Assembly (NCBI RefSeq): GCF_002563675.1
Contig: NZ_PDJC01000001.1
Coordinates: 1,798,001 to 1,862,000, forward strand
Direction of reading: 5' to 3'
DNA length: 64,000 nt
Source of the DNA: Propionicimonas paludicola
GTDB taxonomy: Bacteria > Actinomycetota > Actinomycetes > Propionibacteriales > Propionibacteriaceae
Part shown: piece after piece, positions 16,668 to 25,799 of the stretch
How positions within the stretch are numbered: the stretch's first letter is position 1
Layout of the letters: the number at the start of each line of letters is the position of its first letter
Notes under the pieces: model-generated
What the model was told of the DNA's origin: nothing
Seen by the model: the letters and a program-made list of their open reading frames with translations, nothing else
The model's database searches: none
Position numbers and translations under genes: made by a program

Positions 16668-17447
16668 CTACCGCGGGTTCTTCGGCGGAGCCACCGAGGA
16701 GGCTTCCCCGGCGAAGGTCTGGACGATGCCGGCGAACCGTCGGGCCTCGTCACCGACCACTTCCAGGTCGGTGTCCATCCAGTTGCGGCGTCGCACGGCG
16801 ACCAGCGCCCAGTCCCGGGCCGTGCCGCTGATCCGGTTGGCGGCGTCCGGCTCGCCGCGATTCCACAGCTCCCCCGACGGCAACGTCACCGACAGGTAGA
16901 GCGGGGTATCGGGCAGCTCGAGCCCGTTGATCCGGTAAGCGTTCGGACGGGCCTGCCAGGACAGGAACAAGGTGCTGACGATCCGGTCCTTGACCACCGG
17001 ATCCAGGCCGAGGGCGTCGTAGATGTCCACCGAATGCGCCCACAGCTCCATCAGCCGCGCCGAGGCCAGCGACTTGGCCGACATCGGCAGCCCCGGCGCC
17101 CACGGGATCCGGGCCTTGGGGTCGGTGTCCAGGAAGGTCACGGCCAGCCGGCTGCGCTGCTCGCGCCACCAGGTCATCGTCTCGGCGCCGGTCAGGTGGC
17201 CGAAGGCGGTCGGGGTGTAGATCGCGTCGTGCCCGAACTCCACATCGGAGACCCCGTTGACGCAGGTGAACCCGCCGCCGATCATCCGCACCGCGGCGTA
17301 GTCGAAAGCCGCCACGTGCTGCAGTTCCTGCTTGATCGTCCACTCGCAGTTTGCCGACGGCGAGTTCCACACGCTCTCGGGCAGCCCGTCCAGGACGGCG
17401 TCCACCTGGGCCTGCTCGGCCAGCAGATCACTGACGATGCTCTTCAT
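16668..17447 (-). CDS. TIGR03084-type DinB-fold metal-binding protein
   Basis: 259 residues. An N-terminal four-helix DinB/maleylpyruvate-isomerase-like domain is indicated by CEWTIKQELQHVAAFD (about 34-49) and LMELWAHSVDIYDALG (about 132-147). Their histidine/aspartate/glutamate residues would bind a divalent metal. The C-terminal part is the small domain typical of TIGR03084 proteins. Relatives with this fold use mycothiol as a cofactor in isomerisation. Such genes often sit with acyl-CoA genes in actinobacteria, but the function is unproven. An isomerase or hydrolase step on the CoA intermediate is possible. Confidence 0.75.
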   Translation of the reverse strand: MKSIVSDLLAEQAQVDAVLDGLPESVWNSPSANCEWTIKQELQHVAAFDYAAVRMIGGGFTCVNGVSDVEFGHDAIYTPTAFGHLTGAETMTWWREQRSRLAVTFLDTDPKARIPWAPGLPMSAKSLASARLMELWAHSVDIYDALGLDPVVKDRIVSTLFLSWQARPNAYRINGLELPDTPLYLSVTLPSGELWNRGEPDAANRISGTARDWALVAVRRRNWMDTDLEVVGDEARRFAGIVQTFAGEASSVAPPKNPR

Positions 17448-17456
17448 GGCTGAGCC

Positions 17457-18611
17457 TCAGTCCTGGTACTGCTTGAGGATCGAGCGGCCGGCGATGTGGA
17501 TCATCACTTCGTCGGTGCCGCCGCCGATCCGCTGCACCCGGGCGTCCAGCCACAGCCGAGAGATCCGGCAGTCGGTGGTGTAGCCGATGCCGCCCATGAT
17601 CTGCATGGCGTCGTCGATGACCTTGTTGGCCTCCTGCGCGCAGTAGAGCTTGGCCAGCGCCGAGTCGATCTGCACCGACTGACCGTTGTCGATCTTCCAG
17701 GCGGTCTTGTGAATCAGGTTGCGCATGTTCTCGATGCGCAGCTTGGAGTAGGTGATCTTCTCCTGGGTCAGCTGGAAGGCCCCGATCGGCTTGCCGAACT
17801 GGATCCGCTGGTTGGCGTAGCGGGCGGCGTCCTCGAAGGCGCACTCAGCCATGCCCAGCAGGCTGGAGGCCATCAGGAGGCGCTCGACCTCGAAGTTGAT
17901 CATCAGCTGCATGAAGCCGTTGCCCTCGACTCCGACCAGGTCGGACTCGTCCAGCTCGACCTCGTCGAGGTAGACCTCGCAGGTGTCCATCATGTGCCAG
18001 CCGATCTTGGACAGCGGCTCGACCGTGATCCCCTTGGCGGCCATCGGCACCCACCACATGGTGAAGGCGTTCTTCTTGTTGGCCTCGGTGTCCGGCTCGG
18101 AGTTGCGGGCCAGGCAGAGCATGTAGCGCGCCCGCTGGGCATTGCTCATGAAGGTCTTGTGGCCGTTCAGGTAGACCTTGCCGTCGCGGCGGGTGAAGGT
18201 GGTGGCGATGGCGCTGGAGTCCGAGCCGGCCTGCGGTTCGGTGAAGCCCAGGACGAAGCCGACCCGGCCGGCGGTGATCTCGCCCATGCACTCGGCCTGC
18301 TGTTTGGGCGAACCGAACTCCAGCATGTCGGCGATCGACAGCGCCTGTCCGAAGACGAAGTGCGGCCCGCCGAGGCGGCAGATCTCCTCGGCCACCAGCA
18401 TCAAGGTGAGGGTGTCGACCGGCGTGCCGCCGTGCTCCTCGGGCACGCCCAGCATCGAGAAGCCCGCCTCGTTCAGAGCGTCCACCAGTTCCTGGGGGTA
18501 GCGATGCTCGGCGTAGCACTCCTTCATGTAGTCCTCGCTGCCGGAGCGCGCCATCACTTCGCGCAGGCTCTCCAGCAGGAGTTCCTGCTCCTCAGTGATC
18601 TGGAAGTCCAT
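17457..18611 (-). CDS. Acyl-CoA dehydrogenase, CaiA-like (probable enoyl-CoA reductase)
   Basis: 384 residues. E. coli CaiA, crotonobetainyl-CoA reductase, shares many segments: ITEEQELL at the start, FTEPQAGSD (123-131), CAFEDAARYANQRIQFG (about 257-273), TAWKIDNGQ and MQIMGGIG. The site of the catalytic glutamate of medium-chain enzymes is glycine here (RIGGGTDE). As in long-chain and isovaleryl enzymes, a glutamate on helix G (E243 in VERLLMAS) is the likely base. Together with FixAB the likely direction is reduction of an enoyl-CoA, using electrons from FixCX. Confidence 0.9.
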   Translation of the reverse strand: MDFQITEEQELLLESLREVMARSGSEDYMKECYAEHRYPQELVDALNEAGFSMLGVPEEHGGTPVDTLTLMLVAEEICRLGGPHFVFGQALSIADMLEFGSPKQQAECMGEITAGRVGFVLGFTEPQAGSDSSAIATTFTRRDGKVYLNGHKTFMSNAQRARYMLCLARNSEPDTEANKKNAFTMWWVPMAAKGITVEPLSKIGWHMMDTCEVYLDEVELDESDLVGVEGNGFMQLMINFEVERLLMASSLLGMAECAFEDAARYANQRIQFGKPIGAFQLTQEKITYSKLRIENMRNLIHKTAWKIDNGQSVQIDSALAKLYCAQEANKVIDDAMQIMGGIGYTTDCRISRLWLDARVQRIGGGTDEVMIHIAGRSILKQYQD

Positions 18612-18622
18612 CTCGTCCTCTT

Positions 18623-21205
18623 TCAGTTACTTTCGACGTGGTAGCGGATCAGCCCGTCCGGGCCGATGGTGGTGGCCAAGGCACCGGATGCGACCAGGTG
18701 CTCCAGCCGGGCCAAGGTGGTGCTGGCGATCGACCAGCGACGCCCGGGGGCGACCTTTGTCCACTCCCGGTGCGGTGCTCGATGGGTGATGATCAGTTCG
18801 GCCGCGGTCACCGGCTGATGGGCCGCGACCAGCGCGACCAGCTCGGCCTGGCGGCGCTCGTGGTGCCGCCGCAGCCGGCGCAGCCGGGTGGCCAGTTCGT
18901 CGCGTCCGCGAGCCCGGCCGTGGCCGGGCAGGACGGTCTCGACGTCGAGAGCGGCCACTCGGCGCAGGCTCTCGAAGTAGTTGGCCACCGGATCACCCGT
19001 CTCCGAGAACAGCGCCGGCGGCAGCTCGAAGAGCACGTGATCACCACTGAACAGCAGCTTCGACTTCGGTAGGTACAAGCACAGATGCCCGTCGGTGTGG
19101 CCGGGGGTTGCGACCACCTGCATCTCCAGGCCGGCCAGGGTGAGCTGATCGCCGTCGCCAACCAGCAGACTGGGCAGCTCGGGCACCTCGGCCGGGCAGG
19201 CGCGCAGCTGCAGGCCTGCGTAGAGGATCACCTCGTCGGCCGCGAAGCCGGCCGCCGTGAACCGCTCGCTGACCCGGGACGGGCCGAAGGCGGCGGCACT
19301 GCGAACCAGCGGCGACTCCCCCAGCCAGCGGGCCACCAGTCCGGAGTGATCGGCATGCTCGTGGCTGAGATAGACCGCAGACACCTCGGCCTGCAGGTGT
19401 TCGACCGCGCGTAGCAGGCTGCCGTGGGCAACCTCATTGGCCGCACCCGGATCGATCAGCAGCCAGCCCTGGGTCCCCTCGACCAGGTAGGCGTTGGTGG
19501 TCGCGGCGTGCCGGGGCAGCATCGGCATGGTGACCCGGTAGACGGCCGGGTCGCTGTGCACCTGGGTGAGCACCTCGTCCAGCTCGGGACGACGCTTCAG
19601 CGACGCCAGCCGGGCCCGGGCATCACGGCTGCGCCGGATCACCTCGGCCCGATGCAGCTTGCCGGCGAAGTCCCGGCCCAGGCTGGGCAGGACCGTCAGC
19701 GAGCGCGGCTTCTTGAAGCCGGCCAGCCGTCCCCGGCAGAAGCACTGGAGTTCGGCAAGGGTGAGGGAGGCGCCCGGACGCAGCTCGACCACGGCGGCAA
19801 CGGCCTCGTCCAGCACCGGGTCGGCCTCGCCGTAGACCATGGCGTCCAGCACGGCCGGATGCTCGCGGACGACCGACTCCACCTCACCGACGAAGACGTT
19901 CTCGCCGCCGGACTTGATCAGTTCGCGCTTGCGCCCGGCCAGGTAGAAGTAGCCGTCGGAGTCGCGCAGCATCAGATCGCCGGTGCGCCACCAGCCGTCG
20001 GCCGTGAAGCCGGCCGCGGTCAGTTCGGGCTGCCCGTGGTAGCCGCGCATCACCGCTGCCGAGCGACACACGCCTTCGCCGACAACGCCGTCGGGGACCG
20101 GCTGGCCGTCCTCGTCGACGATCCGCATCTCCATCAGCGGCATCGGCCGGCCGATGCTGCGGATCCGGGGCGTCCGCTTCAGCGCCATCTCCCGGGTGAG
20201 CACCAGGCTGCAGCCCAGGCCGGACTCGGTCTGGCCCCAGCCGTAGTTCATGATGGCGTTCGGGAACGTCCGATAGATGTCGGCCACGATCTCGGGGCTG
20301 GTGCCGCCGGCCGAGCTTTGCACAAGTCGCACCGAGGACAGGTCGTACTCGCCCAGCCGTGGATGCGCCATCAGCCGCACGTAGGTGGTCGGCGGCAACA
20401 AGATGATGTAGCTGACCCGGTAGCGCTGGATGCTGGTCAGAATCTCATCCGGGTCGAAGGACGAGCACAGCACCAAGGTGGCCCCCAGGGCCAGCGCGCT
20501 GCCGAACCAGGAGTGGCCCCCGTGGTGCTCCAGCGGGCACTGGATCAGCACCACCTTCGCCTCATCGGCGAACATCCCGTTGGAGCCGAAGACTCCTTCG
20601 AACTCGGTCAGGTCGGCCCGGTGGGTGCGCTCGGCCGCCTTCGGGGCACCGGTGCTGCCGCCGGTGAACTGGATCCGGGACAGCGCCTCGGGCTCGCGGA
20701 ACAGCTCCGGCTCGGCGGCGCTGAACCTGTCCAGCAGCGGGCCCAGATCCTCCGCACCCTCGACTGCGCCGTCCACGCACAGCACCGACCGCAGCCCGTC
20801 CACCTCGCCGCGGGCCGCACTGACGACCTCGGCGAACCGGCTCGAGAACAGCAGCACCGTGGCGTCCGAGGTACGCAGGAAGTACTCCAGCTCGGGTGCA
20901 ATCGAGCGGGCGTTCACCGGGACCGCCACCGCGCCGAGCTTCTGAATGGCGTAGTAGACCTCGATCAGAGCGGCGCAGTTCGGCAGGAAGTAGGCCACGG
21001 CATCACCGGGACGCACCCCACGCGCAGCCAACAGCGCGCAGATCTGGTTGCTCCGGGCGTTGACCTCGGCATAGCTGTACTCGTGCCCGCCGCAGATGAT
21101 CGCGGTCCGCTCCGGATTTGCCCGCGCAGCAGCCACGAATGGCTCTGCGACATTGGCGAAGCCGGCCAGGCTGGGCCGACCCGAAGCGGGTGGAAGGGCG
21201 TTCAT
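18623..21205 (-). CDS. Fusion of acyl-CoA synthetase and metallo-beta-lactamase-fold hydrolase
   Basis: 860 residues in one uninterrupted frame. Residues 1 to about 530 are an AMP-forming acyl-CoA ligase (CaiC/BaiB class): P-loop FTGGSTGAPK (180-189), YGWGQTESG (321-329), TGD (408-410) and catalytic lysine K516. Residues about 545-770 are a metallo-beta-lactamase fold with HEHADH (615-620), H703, D722 and H762 for two zinc ions, like LACTB2 or glyoxalase II. The last 90 residues look like a winged-helix tail. The ligase activates an acid with ATP and CoA. The hydrolase may cleave a thioester or ester in the same pathway. Fusion of the two is unusual. The downstream gene is 11 bases away. Confidence 0.85.
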   Translation of the reverse strand: MNALPPASGRPSLAGFANVAEPFVAAARANPERTAIICGGHEYSYAEVNARSNQICALLAARGVRPGDAVAYFLPNCAALIEVYYAIQKLGAVAVPVNARSIAPELEYFLRTSDATVLLFSSRFAEVVSAARGEVDGLRSVLCVDGAVEGAEDLGPLLDRFSAAEPELFREPEALSRIQFTGGSTGAPKAAERTHRADLTEFEGVFGSNGMFADEAKVVLIQCPLEHHGGHSWFGSALALGATLVLCSSFDPDEILTSIQRYRVSYIILLPPTTYVRLMAHPRLGEYDLSSVRLVQSSAGGTSPEIVADIYRTFPNAIMNYGWGQTESGLGCSLVLTREMALKRTPRIRSIGRPMPLMEMRIVDEDGQPVPDGVVGEGVCRSAAVMRGYHGQPELTAAGFTADGWWRTGDLMLRDSDGYFYLAGRKRELIKSGGENVFVGEVESVVREHPAVLDAMVYGEADPVLDEAVAAVVELRPGASLTLAELQCFCRGRLAGFKKPRSLTVLPSLGRDFAGKLHRAEVIRRSRDARARLASLKRRPELDEVLTQVHSDPAVYRVTMPMLPRHAATTNAYLVEGTQGWLLIDPGAANEVAHGSLLRAVEHLQAEVSAVYLSHEHADHSGLVARWLGESPLVRSAAAFGPSRVSERFTAAGFAADEVILYAGLQLRACPAEVPELPSLLVGDGDQLTLAGLEMQVVATPGHTDGHLCLYLPKSKLLFSGDHVLFELPPALFSETGDPVANYFESLRRVAALDVETVLPGHGRARGRDELATRLRRLRRHHERRQAELVALVAAHQPVTAAELIITHRAPHREWTKVAPGRRWSIASTTLARLEHLVASGALATTIGPDGLIRYHVESN

Positions 21206-21218
21206 CGACGTAGCCGGC

Positions 21219-21974
21219 TCAGCTCTGCTCGCCGCCGGGCGCGCGGAAGGCTCCGCTGTGCGCGCAGAACGGGGACGCGGTGGCTTCGGTCTCGAGCATG
21301 GCGTCCAGGCCGTCGTCGTAGCCGGCGTTAAGCATCCCCTTGGTCAGCTGGATCGACAGGGCCGGCATCGCGGCCACCTCCCGAGCCAGGGCCAGGGTGC
21401 CGTCGACCAGCTGATCGGCCGGGAACACCCGGTTGATCAGCCGGTAGCCGAGCAGGTCGGAGGCGCCGAGCACCGCATTGGTGAACAGCAGCTCCTTGGC
21501 GAGCTTGTCGCCGACCAGCTGCGGCAGGAACTTGGCCAGCCCCATCTCCGGGACGATGCCGATCTTGCAGAAGGCCGGCACCACCTGGACCCGGTCGGAG
21601 ACGCAGACCAGGTCGCAGGCCAGCATCAGCGAGAACGCGCCGCCCACGGCGTAGCCGTCCACCATGGCGATCACCGGGGTGGCCATCCGCCGGACCTGGC
21701 GAATCACGTCCAGGTAGGGACGCAGGGTGGCCCGAGTGTTGGCCAGGCTGACCTGATCCGGTGGGGTCTGGCGCAGGTCACCGCCGCTGGAGAAGTTCTC
21801 CCCGGCGCCGCGCAGAATGACCACCCGGGTCGCCTCGTCCGCGTCGGCTTGGCGGAGCAACTCCCCTAGCCGGACCATCATCGGCGCACTGATGGCGTTC
21901 TTCTTGCGCGGCTGGTTCAGCACCAGCACGGTGATGCCGGGCTCGAGCTGCTCGGCGTAGACGGCGTCGTCCAT
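21219..21974 (-). CDS. Crotonase-fold protein, probable enoyl-CoA isomerase
   Basis: 251 residues of the enoyl-CoA hydratase/isomerase fold: oxyanion-hole segment GGDLRQT (64-70) and GYAVGGAFSL (107-116). Both glutamates of true hydratases are absent: S115 stands where the first glutamate belongs and F135 at the second. E143, in GIVPE, falls where PaaG-type isomerases carry their catalytic aspartate. A double-bond isomerase is therefore likelier than a CaiD-type hydratase. The ATG at 21974 follows AGGAAGG, and the frame further upstream is in another gene. It is 13 bases from the ligase fusion. Confidence 0.8.
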   Translation of the reverse strand: MDDAVYAEQLEPGITVLVLNQPRKKNAISAPMMVRLGELLRQADADEATRVVILRGAGENFSSGGDLRQTPPDQVSLANTRATLRPYLDVIRQVRRMATPVIAMVDGYAVGGAFSLMLACDLVCVSDRVQVVPAFCKIGIVPEMGLAKFLPQLVGDKLAKELLFTNAVLGASDLLGYRLINRVFPADQLVDGTLALAREVAAMPALSIQLTKGMLNAGYDDGLDAMLETEATASPFCAHSGAFRAPGGEQS

Positions 21975-21987
21975 GGTGAGTCCTTCC

Positions 21988-24075
21988 TCAGATCCGGCAG
22001 GCGGCCTGGTAGCCGGCCTTGGTGGCGTCCGCGATCCGTCCGGGGTCGGCGCAATCGCCGGCCTCGTACACCTCGACACCGGTGGCCTGCAGGGCTTCGA
22101 ACAGTGAGCGGTTGGCCTGGAAGCCGAGGGTGACCGCCACGGTCTTGGCCGGGACGCTGACCGGCTGGTCGCCGGAGGGCCCGCGCTGGACGACCTCGAC
22201 CGTGCGCGGAGTGATCTTGGTGATCTCCGAGCTGGTCAGCGTGGTGACGTTCTCGGCCTTGCGGAAGGCGCCCACCACATGGAACCGGTCGCTGCCGCCG
22301 ACGTCGTGGCCGATCTTGGGTCCGGCCTCGATGATCGTGGTCTTGCGGCCGCTCTCCATGGCCAGATGGCCCAGCTCACAGCCCGGGAGTCCGCCGCCGA
22401 CGATGGCCAGCGGATTGCCCAGCGGCCACGGGCTGCGCTTGCTCATCACCCGGGCGAAGCCGGGGGTGTAGTACAGCCGCAGGAACACCGCGCCGCAGTT
22501 CCACATGATCTTGTTGATCAGTCCGGGCTTCTTCGGCGGGTGCCCGTTCAGCATCTCCAGGAAGTCGTGGGAGGTGACCACATTCGTCCCGTCGGCGCCG
22601 GGGACGTCGATCCCCTTCGGCTCGCCGCCGATCGCCACCACCACGGCGTCCGGACGCACCTGGCGCACCAACTCGGGGGTGACCGGAGTGTTCAGCACCA
22701 CCTTCACCTGCGGGTGCAGCCGCAGCTGGACCCGGAAGGAGCGCAGCAGTCGCTCATGCAGCGGGCTGAAGATCGAGCTCATCTTCACCGAGCCACCGAC
22801 CCGCGGGCCGGCCTCGTAGATGGTCACGGTGTGGCCCCGATCGGCAGCGGTCATTGCTGCCGAAATGCCGGCCGGGCCGGAGCCGGCCACCATCACCTTC
22901 TTGGGTGCCGTGGCGGGGGGCAGGGTGAGGGTGTCCAGCTCCGCGCCCAGCCGCGGATTGGCCGCACACTTGGTCAACGGAAGCTCACGGCCAACAACGT
23001 CATCGATACAGCGGTTGCAGCAGATGCACATCCGCAGCTCTTCGGGTCGATCCTCGACCACCTTGCGCGGGAAGTCCGGGTCGGCGATCGAGTAGCGCAG
23101 GCCGCCGATCAGGTCGGCCTTGCCCTCGCGCAGGATCCGCTCCATCACCACCGGATCGGTCTCCCGGTAGGCGGTGACCACCGGCTTGGTGGCCACGGTC
23201 TTGATCTGCTGGGAGATCCACGACCAGTGGCCGTCCGGGATCTCCTTGGTGGTCAGCGGAACGCTCGACTCGTGCCAGCCGACGGCCAGGTTGTGCAGGT
23301 CCATGCCGGCGGCTTCCAGGAACGGAACCACCTTCAGGGCGTCCTCGATGGTGTGCCCGGCGCCGTTCTCGCTCTTCACGTACTCCACCGGCGACCAGCG
23401 GACGATGATCGGGAAGTCGGGGCCGACCATGGCCCGGATCTCGGAGATCACCTCGACGGTGAGCCGGACCCGGTTCTCCAGGCTGCCGCCGTACTCATCG
23501 GTGCGATCGTTGGTAGCCGGGGACAGGAAGCGGTTGAGGATCCCGCCGACGCCGGCCATCACCTCGACGCCGTCCCAGCCGGCGTCCTTCATCACCCGGA
23601 CGCAGTTGAGGAACTGCTGCTTGAACAACGCGATGTGCTGGGCCTCCATCCGGCGGAACGGGCCCATGAACTTCAAGATGGTGATGTCGGACGGGCCCCA
23701 GGCCACCTCGTCCTCGTCGGCCTTGGTCTTCCAGTCGTGGACGAAGTAGGGCTGGCCGACCAGCAGGCCGCCGTGCCGATGCACCACCTCGGCCATCTGG
23801 CGCAGGTGCGGCAGGCAGCTGTCGTCGTAGCAGCCGGGCATCGGAGAGAGCCCGGGGTGCTCAGCCGAGCGCTCGTGCGGGCTGAGGGTCTGAGTGATCA
23901 GGGCGGTCTGCCCGGCGGCGCGCTGCTCCAGGTAGTTCAGGAACCGCTGCGTCGGCCGGGAGTTCTGGTCGGTGTAGCCCGCTCCCGGCGACATCGACGT
24001 CGTCATCATCCGGTTGCGCAGGACCACTCCCCCCACCTGCAGCGGTGAGGACAGGAGCGGGAACTTCATACCCAT
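21988..24075 (-). CDS. Iron-sulfur flavoprotein enoate reductase (FadH/BaiCD/BaiH-like)
   Basis: 695 residues in three modules. Residues 1-340 are an old-yellow-enzyme FMN barrel (GVEVMAGVGGILNRFLSPATN with NDRTDEYGGSLENR, about 169-202). A 4Fe-4S motif follows with C350, C353, C356 and C370. From about 393 there is an FAD/NAD(P) domain (VAGSGPAGISAA; a second GGGLPG). The family reduces 2,4-dienoyl-CoA (FadH), enoates, or bile-acid 4-en-3-oxo and 4,6-diene CoA intermediates (BaiCD, BaiH). GGAAG lies six bases before the ATG at 24075. In this operon it could reduce a conjugated or remote double bond before or after the CaiA-like step. Confidence 0.9.
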   Translation of the reverse strand: MGMKFPLLSSPLQVGGVVLRNRMMTTSMSPGAGYTDQNSRPTQRFLNYLEQRAAGQTALITQTLSPHERSAEHPGLSPMPGCYDDSCLPHLRQMAEVVHRHGGLLVGQPYFVHDWKTKADEDEVAWGPSDITILKFMGPFRRMEAQHIALFKQQFLNCVRVMKDAGWDGVEVMAGVGGILNRFLSPATNDRTDEYGGSLENRVRLTVEVISEIRAMVGPDFPIIVRWSPVEYVKSENGAGHTIEDALKVVPFLEAAGMDLHNLAVGWHESSVPLTTKEIPDGHWSWISQQIKTVATKPVVTAYRETDPVVMERILREGKADLIGGLRYSIADPDFPRKVVEDRPEELRMCICCNRCIDDVVGRELPLTKCAANPRLGAELDTLTLPPATAPKKVMVAGSGPAGISAAMTAADRGHTVTIYEAGPRVGGSVKMSSIFSPLHERLLRSFRVQLRLHPQVKVVLNTPVTPELVRQVRPDAVVVAIGGEPKGIDVPGADGTNVVTSHDFLEMLNGHPPKKPGLINKIMWNCGAVFLRLYYTPGFARVMSKRSPWPLGNPLAIVGGGLPGCELGHLAMESGRKTTIIEAGPKIGHDVGGSDRFHVVGAFRKAENVTTLTSSEITKITPRTVEVVQRGPSGDQPVSVPAKTVAVTLGFQANRSLFEALQATGVEVYEAGDCADPGRIADATKAGYQAACRI

Positions 24076-24103
24076 CAGGTGCTTCCTTCTTGCCGTTGAG
24101 CCG

Positions 24104-24385
24104 CTATCCGCGGCGGTATTCGATGCCCATCTCGCCGCGCGGGAAGTACCAGGAGGCCAGCGCGGTTCCGTGGGCCAGGACGTAACAGGTGCCGCACTCG
24201 AAGCAGCCGGCGTAGTCGAAGTCGAGGCTGCCGTCGTCATTGAGCCGGTACAGCCCGGCCGGGCAGCCCCGGACCAGCAGTTCGAGGGTCTTGCGCGGGA
24301 CGCCGGAGGTGTCGGCCAGCGTGATGTGGGCCGACTCCTCGTCCACGGCGAAGCGATCGACGGCGAGCTTGGACTCCAGGCTCAT
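24104..24385 (-). CDS. fixX: FixX-like ferredoxin
   Basis: 93 residues and very similar to E. coli FixX: ALELLV-like TLELLVRGCPAGLY (34-46), then FDYAGCFECGTCYVL (56-70) and a C-terminal YPRG-type ending (YFPRGEMGIEYR). Four cysteines (C41, C61, C64, C67) are those expected to hold a 4Fe-4S cluster. It partners FixC at the membrane. The start ATG overlaps the fixC stop codon (ATGA). Confidence 0.93.
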   Translation of the reverse strand: MSLESKLAVDRFAVDEESAHITLADTSGVPRKTLELLVRGCPAGLYRLNDDGSLDFDYAGCFECGTCYVLAHGTALASWYFPRGEMGIEYRRG

Positions 24386-25755
24386 CGAGTTCCCCCTTTG
24401 CGGTTGGCGGTGCCGCGGACGCGGATCGCGGCACCGCCCAGGGCCCCGGCGACAGAGGCCCGTCCATTGATTGCGCCAAGGCCGCGCCACAGGTCCCGGA
24501 CGAGGCGTCCGAAACCGATCGGTCGCGCTGCGGTGCGCAGTGAGCGAGTGATCGGTTCGGGCTTGCTGCCGTCCACGGAGAACAAAGACAGCATGGCGTC
24601 TTCGGCCAGCTTCGGGTAATCGGTGAACATCCCGCGGGTGTCCTCCAAAAACTTCGGGAACCGGCGATAGAAGGCCAAGTCGGTGAGCACAAAGCTCTCC
24701 TTGAGGCGGTCGGCGTACTCGGCCAGCGAGGCGGCCGAGAAGTCGTTGCGTCCGTGTGCGGCGATCACGGTCTCGGCGGCGATCCGGCCCGACTCGATGG
24801 CCAGGTCCATGCCGCGGATCGTGTAGCCGGTGTTCAGGCCCAGCCCCGCGGCGTCCCCCAAGAGCAGGGCGCCCTCGTGGACGAGCTGCGGGACGGCGTC
24901 GTAGCCGCCTTCGAGGGCCAGGTGACCGCCGTACTCGACCAGGGTGCCGCCGGCGATCAGCGGGGCCACCACCGGATGGCGCTTCAGCCGCTCGACCATC
25001 TCCGGCACCCGGACGTCGCTGTAGCCCAGGTCGCCGATGGTGGTGACGATGCCGAGCGAGACGGTGTCGCGGTTGGTGTAGAGGAAACCGCCACCGATGT
25101 GCCCGTCGGTGCAGTCACCGTCGAAGACCCAGGCGCAGCCCTCACCGGCGGCCAGCCCGAACCGCTGGCTGACCACGTCCTCGCCGAGCTGGATCACTTC
25201 CTTGGCGCCGACCGCGTAGTGATGCGGGTTCGGTTCGCCGATCAGTCCGGCCCGGCGGGCCAGCAACGAGATCGCGCCGTCGGCGAGGAGGACAATCTTG
25301 GCGCTCATCTCCTCCTCGCCGGCGACGACACCTGCCACTCGACCGTCACGCAGCAGCAGGTCGTCCACTCGGATTCCGGTGATCACGCTCGCCCCGGCCG
25401 CCTCTGCCTGGTCGGCGAGCCACTGATCGAACGGCGCTCGCAGCACCGAGTAGGACGCGGACTTTCCGCCGAGCTTTCCGCTGCCGAACTCGACGGTGGA
25501 GGCACTCTCCTGAGTCAGCAGAGAGATGCGCTCCTTGGTGATCAGGCGCTCGAGTGGAGCCTCGGTGGCGAAGTCAGGGAAGACCTTGCCGAGGGCGTGG
25601 GTGTACAGCCGACCGCCGGACAGGTTCTTGCTGCCGGCACTCACGCCACGGTCGATCAGGACCACGTCGAGACCAGCCCGGGCGAGCACCGTGGCGGCGG
25701 TGCTACCGGCGGGCCCGGCCCCCACGATGATCGCGTCGAACGCGTCCTCAGCCAT
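24382..25755 (-). CDS. fixC: FixC-like FAD dehydrogenase of the ETF-quinone oxidoreductase type
   Basis: 457 residues. The FAD-binding motif GAGPAGS occurs at 12-18, the FixC segments GSKNLSGGRLY and APLERLIT follow, then YSVLR, ITGIRVDDL, GGGFLYTN, HPVVAPLIAGG and LLLGDAAGLGLNTGYTIRGMDLA, all lining up in order with E. coli FixC. With FixX it passes electrons between the quinone pool and FixAB. It opens the operon: ATG 25755 follows GGAGGAG, and the palindrome at 25800-25820 lies 45 bases upstream. Confidence 0.93.
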   Translation of the reverse strand: MAEDAFDAIIVGAGPAGSTAATVLARAGLDVVLIDRGVSAGSKNLSGGRLYTHALGKVFPDFATEAPLERLITKERISLLTQESASTVEFGSGKLGGKSASYSVLRAPFDQWLADQAEAAGASVITGIRVDDLLLRDGRVAGVVAGEEEMSAKIVLLADGAISLLARRAGLIGEPNPHHYAVGAKEVIQLGEDVVSQRFGLAAGEGCAWVFDGDCTDGHIGGGFLYTNRDTVSLGIVTTIGDLGYSDVRVPEMVERLKRHPVVAPLIAGGTLVEYGGHLALEGGYDAVPQLVHEGALLLGDAAGLGLNTGYTIRGMDLAIESGRIAAETVIAAHGRNDFSAASLAEYADRLKESFVLTDLAFYRRFPKFLEDTRGMFTDYPKLAEDAMLSLFSVDGSKPEPITRSLRTAARPIGFGRLVRDLWRGLGAINGRASVAGALGGAAIRVRGTANRKGGTR

Positions 25756-25799
25756 GCACTCCTCCACCTCATTGGGAAGGCCGAAGCCTGTACGTACTT

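Noticed and set aside
17457-18611. Loss of the catalytic glutamate in the CaiA-like dehydrogenase
   Set aside because: Glycine at the medium-chain position is normal in classes whose glutamate lies on helix G, and E243 fills that role.
14127-21331. Long open frames on the plus strand opposite the CaiB, ligase and FMN-reductase genes
   Set aside because: They are GC-rich shadows of the minus-strand genes, with His/Gln/Arg-rich, repeat-like composition, no ribosome sites and no family match.
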